Below, piece after piece: positions 55,211-64,000 of a stretch of 64,000 nucleotides of DNA. The stretch lies in the NCBI GenBank assembly GCA_036852015.1, contig JAANDG010000474.1, positions 1-64,000 of the forward strand, given 5' to 3'. How positions within the stretch are numbered: the first letter of the stretch is position 1; every line of letters starts with the position of its first letter. The stretch is from Pelodera strongyloides. Lineage: Eukaryota; Nematoda; Chromadorea; Rhabditida; Rhabditidae. The notes beneath the pieces are model-generated. The model did no database searches. It saw only the letters and a list, made by a program, of their open reading frames with translations, and was not told where the DNA came from. The translations under genes were made by a program, and so were the position numbers.

Positions 55211-57120
55211 AGATACGGATACGGTATGACGCAACAAAGTTTTGAGACACGTGCCATGGTTTTAGTGTACTGAATACTGTGACCCGCGTTCCATTTAAAT
55301 TGGACGCGCCGTACCGTAACCGTATGCTGCGAGTTCATTTAAAGTAAACGATGCTAGCAGAACTCTTGCACTGAAGTCTGTGACGCATGTTTTATAATTT
55401 GAAAGTAGGTGCGCCACATCGTGGCCGTATGTAGCGCACCGAGTTTTCAATTTAAGGATACGGTATGACGCAACAAAGTTTTGAGATGCGCCGCAGAACT
55501 TGCACTGAAGTCTGTGACGCATGTTTTATAATTTGAAATTAGGTGCGCCACATCGTGGCCGTATGTAGCGCACCGAATTTTCAATTTAAGGCGCGCGCCG
55601 CAGCATTCGTGCACTGGTACCGTGACGAACGTTTCAGTTTGAAATTAGGTGCGCCATATCGTTGCGGTACGTTGCGACCGCTGTTTTAAATTTAAATGGG
55701 TGACATTTCAGTGCAAGAATGCGCGACGCGCGCGCTTTTAATATAGACTTTCTCAAGATACGGATACGGTATGACGCAACAAAGTTTTGAGACACGTGCC
55801 ATGGTTTTAGTATGCTGAATACTGTGACCCGCGTTCCATTTAAATTGGACGCGCCGTACCGTAACCGTATGCTGCGAGTTCATTTAAAGTTAACGACGCT
55901 AGCAGAACTCTTGCACTGAAGTCTGTGACGCATGTTTTATAATTTGAAAGTAGGTGCGCCACATCGTGGCCGTATGTAGCGCACCGAGTTTTCAATTTAA
56001 GGCGTGCGCCGCAGCATTCTTGCACTGACAACATGACGAAGGTTTCAATTTAAATTATGTGCGCCATATCGCTGCGGCAAGTAGCGACCACTACTTTAAA
56101 TTTAAATATGTGACATTTCAGTGCAATAATGCGCGGCGCGCGCACTTTTAATATAGACTTTCTCAAGATACGGATACGGTATGACGCAACAAAGTTTTGA
56201 GACACGTGCCATGGTTTTAGTGTACTGAATACTGTGACCCGCGTTCCATTTAAATTGGACGCGCCGTACCGTAACCGTATGCTGCGAGTTCATTTAAAGT
56301 AAACGATGCTAGCAGAACTCTTGCACTGAAGTCTGTGACGCATGTTTTATAATTTGAAAGTAGGTGCGCCACATCGTGGCCGTATGTAGCGCACCGAGTT
56401 TTCAATTTAAGGATACGGTATGACGCAACAAAGTTTTGAGATGCGCCGCAGAACTTGCACTGAAGTCTGTGACGCATGTTTTATAATTTGAAATTAGGTG
56501 CGCCACATCGTGGCCGTATGTAGCGCACCGAATTTTCAATTTAAGGCGCGCGCCGCAGCATTCGTGCACTGGTACCGTGACGAACGTTTCAGTTTGAAAT
56601 TAGGTGCGCCATATCGTTGCGGTACGTTGCGACCGCTGTTTTAAATTTAAGTGGGTGACATTTCAGTGCAAGAATGCGCGACGCGCGCGCTTTTAATATA
56701 GACTTTCTCAAGATACGGATACGGTATGACGCAACAAAGTTTTGAGACACGTGCCATGGTTTTAGTATGCTGAATACTGTGACCCGCGTTCCATTTAAAT
56801 TGGACGCGCCGTACCGTAACCGTATGCTGCGAGTTCATTTAAAGTTAACGACGCTAGCAGAACTCTTGCACTGAAGTCTGTGACGCATGTTTTATAATTT
56901 GAAAGTAGGTGCGCCACATCGTGGCCGTATGTAGCGCACCGAGTTTTCAATTTAAGGCGTGCGCCGCAGCATTCTTGCACTGACAACATGACGAAGGTTT
57001 CAATTTAAATTATGTGCGCCATATCGCTGCGGCAAGTAGCGACCACTACTTTAAATTTAAATATGTGACATTTCAGTGCAATAATGCGCGGCGCGCGCAC
57101 TTTTAATATAGACTTTCTCA
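55211..57120 (+). repeat. 955-bp tandem duplication within family B
   Basis: 55211-56165 and 56166-57120 are near identical. Each is itself a 545-bp plus 410-bp pair starting AGATACGGATACGGTATGAC (55211, 55756, 56166, 56711; the cycle restarts at 57121). Only a few substitutions separate the copies. Confidence 0.93.
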
Positions 57121-57468
57121 AGATACGGATACGGTATGACGCAACAAAGTTTTGAGACACGTGCCATGGTTTTAGTGTACTGAATACTGTGACCCGCGTT
57201 CCATTTATATTGGACGCGCCGTACCGTAACCGTATGCTGAGAGTTCATTTAAAGTAAACGATGCTAGCAGAACTCTTGCACTGAAGTCTGTGACTGTTTT
57301 ATAATTTGAAGGTAGGTGCGCCACATCGTGGCCGTATGTAGCGCACCGAATTTTCAATTTAAGGCGCGCGCCGCAGCATTCGTGCACTGGTACCGTGACG
57401 AACGTTTCAATTTGAAATTAGGTGCGCCATATCGTTGCGGTACGTTGCGACCGCTGTTTTAAATTTAA

Positions 57469-57862
57469 AGGGACAGGCCCATCAAAGTAAACCTATATTT
57501 ACGATATGTTCATAGTGACTATCAAGCATTTTTATTACAATATATACAAACTAAATTTCACATTTATTTGCCATGGAAAACTTTTTTCCGATGCGCTCGC
57601 TTAAATGTATACCGTAAAGCCGCAAATATCCTTGTCGTCAATGCAAATTTATCGTGAAATCATAATGCGATTAAAATTTGCATATATAACTTTGAAATCT
57701 GCAGTTTTATGGTATACATATGCGTTGACTGCATTGGAAAAAAGTTTTCCAGGGCGAATAATGGTGAAATTTAGTTTGTATATATTGTAATAAAAATGCT
57801 TGATAGTCATTATGATTATGAACGTATCGTAAATATAGGTTTATTTTGATGGGCCTGTCCCT
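57469..57862. mobile_element. TTAA fold-back element inside family B
   Basis: TTAA at 57465-57468 and 57863-57866; ends AGGGACAGGCCCATCAAAGT and the matching reverse complement ATTTTGATGGGCCTGTCCCT, arms over 60 bp. Undisturbed family B copies read TTTTAAATTTAAATGGGTGA at the same place (55683 region), giving a precise empty site. Confidence 0.95.
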
Positions 57863-58639
57863 TTAAATGGGTGACATTTCAGTGCAAGAATGCGCGGCGC
57901 GCTCTTTTAATTTAAAATGTATTTCCTCAACATACGGATACGGTATGGCGCAACAAAGTTTTAATTGAGACGCGTGTCGCAGCATATTGCACTGAATACT
58001 GTGACCCGCGTTCCAATTTAAATTAGACGCGCCATACCGTAGCCCTACAGGTACATCTAAATTAAACGATGCGTCGCAGAACTCTTGCACTGAAGTCTGT
58101 GACGCACGTTTTGTAATTTAAACTTAGTTGCGCCACATCGGGGCCGTATGTTGCGCACCTAATTTTCAATAAACGGTGCGTCGCAACATTCTTGCACTGA
58201 CTCTATGACTAACGTTTCAATTTAAAATTATGTGCGCCATATCGTTGCTACCTCTATTTTAAATTTAAATGTGTGATAGTTCAGTGCAAGAATGCGCAGC
58301 GCCCGCTTTTATGTAAAATAGACTTTCTCAACATACGGATACGGTATGGCGCAAGTTTTAATTTAAACGAGTGCCGCAGCATCATTCCACTGAATACTGT
58401 GAACCGCGCTCCAATTTAAATTAGACCCGCCGTACCGTAGCCCTGCAGGTACGTACCGTAACCGTATGCTGCGAGTTCATTTAAATTAAACGCTGCGTCG
58501 CAGAACTCTTGCACTGCTGTCTGTGGCGCATGTTTTACAATTTAAAATTAAGTGCGCCACACCGTGGCCGCATGTTGCAGTTAAACGGTGCGTCGCAGCG
58601 TTCGTGAACTGATAATGCGCGGTGTCAAAAAGAATGTGG

Positions 58640-60439
58640 CACGATGTCTTTGATGTATGAGAGTACAAAAGGCGGAGCTTAAAGGGATCCCGGAGGCCTG
58701 GGTACTTTAACGATGCTTTATACTAATTTTCCACCTTTGATTTTTGTAGACGTGTAGACTGTAGAACATACAGTATAGGCCGTGACCAGGGTTTTTTCTG
58801 AATGCAAGCACTGAAACACTTCCTCTTTTCGTTCCGGTTTATCTTCATCTTTTGAGAACTGATTTATTGGCAACTCCATTGCTTTTTTTGGGATCGGTCG
58901 CACCGCTTTTCATAAATCACGTTTTCTTCTACTTCTAGTGGTCTAGTTCACTAACAAATAATAAATCAACAAAGGTTAAAAAAAATAGGTCGTTTCAGCG
59001 GGGGTTACGATACACACTAGCTGTAGTAAGATCATCTCCATATCAATCACAATTTAAACTCATAGCCATGGCCTACGACTACAGTATCTGCGGCTGCTAT
59101 CCACGTACTTCAGTAAGTCCCAATTTATCAAAGTACTTATTGTGGCATTCGTACATATATTTTGGCATGTTTAATTTAGCAATTCCATTATTTGAGTTAA
59201 CAAAGAAAGGTGTTACCATTGGTTATGAGGTTTTTTTTCCGACCTATTTCCACTCTAGATGATAGTGTGTCAACAGTCGAACTTATTATAATTTTATTAT
59301 ATTGATTAATACTAGAAGACCAATAAAGAAATATGTAAAGCAAAATTAATAAGCAAATAATCGAATTCAGGTTCAAACTGATATGCATCAATGATAAAGA
59401 TTAGTAGGAAAAGATTCAAAAACAGAAAAATTCCAAACAAAAAAAAAATCAAAAAAACACCGTAATCTCGCATGAGACCAATCAAAAGACGTAATGGAAG
59501 AATATGGCAAATATATTAAACTTTCGTAATATAACACCTAGAACTAAACTCAAGTAGGATTAACTATTTGACTATGCCAACTTAAAACTTTTTCACGTTC
59601 ACCAATCAATAACAAAGCAACGCTAACTACTTAAATTACAAATTTAAAATAGATATAAAAGATCTTGTCATAATTTGAACGGTTGTGGCAAGAAAATAAT
59701 GATATCTAGGGAACAAAAAAAAACAAGTTACACCGATTGAAAACAATAGCAAGTTATGATATAATTTCTCAATTTAAACAAGATTATCTAGAATTACACT
59801 TTACAAAACAGCAAGTTCTTACTAATAAACAAATATTTCTACCCGAAACATTTTCAAGGGAAAGTATACATTGTGTCAGTTTCTTTCACTTTCAAGTTTC
59901 AGGAAACACCTTCCCTTGCAAAATATTTCAAACGTGCATATGACCGAATAAGATAAAGCTTAATTACTATAAATTTGGCCGCATTCGTATGCCGCGATGA
60001 CAGTCAATTACAGTAGACAATGACAAGAAGTAGGTAACTAAAGCAAGTTTCGTAAGAAAACGTTCACCTAAAAATCACTGGAAAAGAGTAAAGCCTTCGC
60101 ACATAAAACGTATAACATAACTCAACTACTACACAACTAATAAAAAGGATACCAAACAGCACTTCTAGCTACGTCAGCTTGGTAACTTTCTCCGGAGAAA
60201 CAACTCAACCTGGGACACGGGACTGCAATGGGCAAAATATCGTGATATGGTTTGTAAACCAAAGAATCAATGAAAAACTACATGTAAACGATCCAACATA
60301 ACTTAAGAAACAAAAAGAAGACAATATACAATAAAAGCTCTCATAAAGCAGCAAATTAAATAGAAAAGAACCTCTGTGAGATGAACGGAAATAAAAAACG
60401 ACGCCAGTCGTACTGTTGTACAGATCTGTCCATCTCCTC
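58640..60439. other. AT-rich DNA without a supported gene
   Basis: No exon chain or repeat family stands out. TTAAAGGGATCCCGG at 58680 looks like one end of another AGGG-type TTAA element without a visible partner. Minus-strand AATAAA-like words near 58860 and 59290 could serve the upstream minus-strand gene but are far from its stop. Confidence 0.4.
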
Positions 60440-63400
60440 CTATTGCCGTTGCTGCCCATTTTCACTAAAATACCAATAAATAAGAATAACATCGGACTCA
60501 CAAAACGAATACTCTTCTCAATTTAAAGTTACGAAAGGAAGACATAACACACATTCTTTCTTCTTTCGTATTAAGCATTTACTCGTTGCCGCCAGAGTGA
60601 TGATTCCTCGCCACATGTCAACGGCTTAAATGAGTCGCAGCAAAGAAACTCACTTCTGCTGTGCCGCAACATCTCCCGCAGCAAGATCTCCTTCTTGTGG
60701 CGGAACTTGTGATAAACTGCGGCGTCTCGGCTGCGGACGCGAGTGCGCCAGTTCACAGACACTATCATCGCAGACCACATTAAAGTCTCCCGCTGCGATG
60801 CGACGCATCAAGTTGTTGCGCATCGGCATCTAAATTGAAAAACAATAAGTGTTTCTAACCAAGCCTCACAATCTACATAAAACATCTTCACTCTCACTAT
60901 ACTAATCTCCCTCTTACTCATGCTATTTCTCCCTTTCCCTGCCACCCACCCTCTCTCCATCTGTCCCCCCGCCCCCAATTCCAAAGTTCGGGACCACACA
61001 ATCTAAGAATATGTTCCCCTACCTGTTCCGCATCCGTATCATTCATTGAGATTCGTTCGAGCGACTGGACGACGCCTCTCAAACACGTTTGTCCCAAATC
61101 GGGAAGGGTCTGCAACAATAGAGGAGTTACCCCAAATATTGACATATTGTTTATTGAGCATAAGTATCAAAAATCGAAACACGCACAATCAAATTGATAT
61201 AGCAAATTGCAAATGCAGCGGCTATATTCCCAACAAACGAACACTATTTAGATCGCACCGCGTGAGTAGCTGGGCCTCTCAAACGACCCAAGTATGTGTG
61301 TATGCTTTTCTCTTTCTTCTTAATTATATTATATGTGTTGTATCTTTTTATCTTTTTATCGAATTCAATAAGGAGTTAATATATATATATATATATATAA
61401 ATTATTAGAATAAATACGTGAAACAATTACAATTCTAAATTCTAATGCTCACCGTATTCTTCTCGCTCTCTTTCAATATATATTCTTCAACACTCTGAGG
61501 GATCTGCGCCTGAAACCGTTGAAAATTCACTACAAAACTTTAAATCACATCACAAGTTCACAAAGTTGTACCGTACCATGCTACGTAACTCCCGCCCTCT
61601 TTACGCAAATGCTCTCATGTTGTACCCGTGCAAAGATAGACAATTATTGATTGACCAACATATGATTTGCATGAATTAACATTAAGTATCCTTACCGTCA
61701 GCTCGCACTGCTCTATTCCCGACGGTAGGATGAGTTCCTCAGCCACTGCTATCGGAACACCACAGTCATCAACCGAAGTACAGTAGTTGAGGTCTCGGTG
61801 AGGAGAGAGACGAGCGAATCTGAATGGAGAAGCCTAAGACACAAGGTCAAAATGAACAAGGACGGATATAAACGACAAAACAAACTACAGACTACAAACG
61901 ACAATGTGCATGAAAATTCCCCTATCGGATTAGTTACGCAGAATAAACAACGTGCTAAGCAATTCTTTATTATTCAAATAAGCCAACCTTGCATCATAAT
62001 TCGTTCGTCGTTCTTGCTGCGTCTCCTCGAATACTCCATGTTCTCCAATGACTGGGTCCATTGCTGGTATCGATTGAACCGTGTTCAGTCCATTAATTAC
62101 ATAGCTCATCTCTTCTGGAGGGGCGAGAGGGGCACGACTGAAGAATAGAGATTATGAAGGGATACGTAAACTATCTAGAGCATAAATCCATATTCGTAAA
62201 CTTGGCGGAAAAGACAGACATATGGTAGAAAAAAAACGACGGTCGAAAGAAATTAGCTACATGATTCCAATAAAAACACATTAAAGCGAAACACCGGCCG
62301 GTATTTGGCATTTGAAATGCATTGTGGGCAACTGCATTCTGATATATTTATGCTAAATTGCTCGATGTTTTATTCTAATTTATGTTCATTTGCATAAGCT
62401 GTATAAGAATGATGGTCTACTCAATGTGCTTCAGATACCGGCCGTATTTCGCTTTAACAAACGCAAATAGCGAACTCACCCATAGTCTCCCAGAGATGTG
62501 AGTGACATCCTCGATTGGTTTGTGGACAAAGACGTCACGGAGCCCGTTCTAAAATAAGACAACTAGAATAAAATACGAAAAAGGGTACCCACTTAACAAG
62601 CGTTAAAGACAATTGCGACTCATTGCATGCGTTCCGTGTCCTACGCCAACACCGCCCTTGCACCTACACTGCCTACACATGTGTGTGTCAGTCTGTGACT
62701 TCGTAATGCCGTAATTCAAGCGTGCGCTTCACAAACCACGTGTCATACCGCTTGAAAGTAATTAAGCATAAAAAAAACCAATGCTGACCTTCCATGTGAG
62801 TTCAACGCATAATCGTCCGAATCGGATATGACCTGTTCGAATTCATTCTCCGGCACGTAGTATGCATCCGTCTCATCGTAGTCAAACCGATTCTGAATCG
62901 GTCCAAGAAGAGACCCATGACGAAGCACTTCGTGATGCTAAAATTATTGTAAACTTTCATGAAAGTTGAGAAACCAAATAATATCGGCCTTTTCTTTCAC
63001 AAGCCAACTTATCGCACAGCAGATTATACATGCCTAAAACCCAATAACATAACCATTTTTCCCAAAAACACTAAATCATCCTCTTGCCAAAAAAAAACTC
63101 GATTGCAATTTCCATTAAGTTTCACATTCAACAACTACATGTTTCAACGGGTTATGAAGAGTTCACGATATACGGCCCAAGATTGAACATCACATTGTTA
63201 GGGCATCCATGTTACGCACAAACCTTATAGAAAGTATCTGACCGAAACAATTAGCATACGAATCTCACTTACCATAATCGGATTCGCAAATTGTGGGGCA
63301 GCACTATGCGTACTGTTCTCCTGATGATATTCCCCATCCTCAACATCTGCCGTGTAACCGTGCGAGTCTAAAATAGAACTTTGAATAAACAATAAACATT

Positions 63401-63704
63401 TAAAAATTGTGTTTATTGTCTTTCAGCGCAATCCCAATATGTGGCAACAATATCAGAATGACGGTACAGTATCAAAGGGAACCATACAATTATTAACCTG
63501 AACACGCTTTAACATTACATACGAATTCTAAAATACACCACATCACTCTACATATACGTCGTCGTCGTCGGACTAAACATTAATAAAAGTACAAAAGCAC
63601 GCACATAAAGTGGATCGATGATAGGCCACAGGGTGCATGAGAACTGTTCCGTCCTGTGCCATTTCCCGCATCAAATACGCATCCTCTTCATCATAAACAA
63701 CATC
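60440..63704 (-). CDS. Ten-exon gene, 5' incomplete, unknown acidic Ser-rich protein
   Basis: Exons, in transcript order: 63704-63605, 63367-63273, 62937-62789, 62548-62480, 62137-61988, 61819-61696, 61509-61453, 61109-61023, 60829-60654, 60464-60440. Every boundary has AG and GT, and the lengths (100, 95, 149, 69, 150, 124, 57, 87, 176, 25) keep one frame open for 343 codons to TAG 60442-60440. Features in order: acidic YDEEDAYLMREMAQDG, a related FDYDETDAYYVPENEFE about 90 residues later, a Ser-rich stretch TGSVTSLSTNQSRMSLTS, LNYCTSVDDCGVPIAVAEE, VEEYILKESEKN, an Arg patch PQPRRRSLSQ, and a Gln-rich tail. No membrane segment, no signal peptide. Looks intracellular and largely disordered. 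If intron 9 is retained, translation stops at TGA 60652-60650. Confidence 0.82.
62285..62453. mobile_element. Small TTAA element in an intron of the ten-exon gene
   Basis: TTAA at 62281-62284 and 62454-62457; ends AGCGAAACACCGGCCGG and CCGGCCGTATTTCGCT. It lies in the 342-nt intron between exons 4 and 5 and accounts for half of that intron. Sister copy at 40546-40721. Confidence 0.9.
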
Positions 63705-64000
63705 CTGAAATTGAAATATGCAAATGCTGCGTATATTCCTAGTTAGCAGTCATAGCTCAGGAGTCTATAGACGGGACCAGTGTACATGGACAAAAACTAG
63801 CCAGGTAATCAAAGTTTTTTTTCTTTTTTTATTTATATGTGTCTTTTATGGATTGCTACTGGGCGAACACACTTCCATTGAAATGCCTATGCCAGTTAAA
63901 CCCATTGCGTAGCAAATTGGATCGCACAGTCAATTCACTTTCACACGTGTCACAGTTATAAATGCAAGTATTGCGCCTGGGTCGTTCGGTGAATTTAGCC
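63705..64000 (-). other. Upstream side of the ten-exon gene
   Basis: The first exon seen starts after TTTCAG, so more exons should lie to the right. I find no clear donor-bearing exon before the window edge. Confidence 0.4.

Larger units (their letters stand above)
54770..58630 (+). repeat. Family B complex satellite
   Basis: Several diverged monomer types repeat with words such as ACGGATACGGTATGACGCAA, CACTGAATACTGTGACCCGC, CACTGAAGTCTGTGACGCAT, TGCGCCACATCGTGGCCGTA and TTTAATTTAA. The minus-strand frames of about 63 and 75 codons recur with the unit and are artefacts. Confidence 0.93.

Noticed and set aside
55147..57387. Repeated 63- and 75-codon minus-strand frames
   Set aside because: They recur with the 955-bp unit of family B.

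Overview
The window looks like a nematode (Rhabditida-like) nuclear genome. Evidence from the sequence: small exons of about 60-180 nt bounded by TTTTAG/TTTCAG acceptors and GTAAG/GTGAG donors, short AT-rich introns, a CR1/Jockey-type non-LTR element, a Ty3/gypsy-like LTR element, and many fold-back elements with TTAA target duplications. I cannot name the species.

Layout. 1-5808 is a 61-bp satellite. 5.9-19.8 kb is one dispersed copy of a composite repeat (here called family A followed by family B). It is split by a 10.3-kb gypsy-like element (6234-16560, ATAT duplication) and a 2.85-kb non-autonomous LTR element (16867-19717, CACT duplication). 21.2 kb holds the first two exons of a small gene. 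22.2-25.4 kb is a minus-strand non-LTR retrotransposon. 25.7-28.5 kb holds a 166-bp tandem triplet, a decayed coding fragment and a fold-back element with its own insertion. 29.4-42 kb is a long run of exon-like segments on the plus strand; some join in phase but no complete gene model is secure. 43.4-46.3 kb is low-complexity and tandem-repeat DNA. 46.6-48.4 kb is a tandem array whose units fold into hairpins with a constant loop and changing, still complementary stems. 48.5-51.3 kb holds two plus-strand multi-exon gene candidates. 51.7-58.6 kb is the expanded form of the composite repeat: about fifteen 167-bp family A monomers, then family B with a 955-bp tandem duplication and two TTAA elements. 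60.4-63.7 kb is the best gene of the window: a minus-strand gene with ten consecutive exons in consistent phase (343 residues, 5' end outside or not found), product unknown.

Two things stand out. First, the 46.6-48.4 kb array shows stem covariation around an invariant CTGCTGGG loop, which suggests a structured RNA or DNA element I do not recognise. Second, insertions can be checked against empty sites inside the window: the 3' LTR, sister satellite copies and the second A/B junction each preserve a pre-insertion sequence. This gives a relative order of events for several elements.
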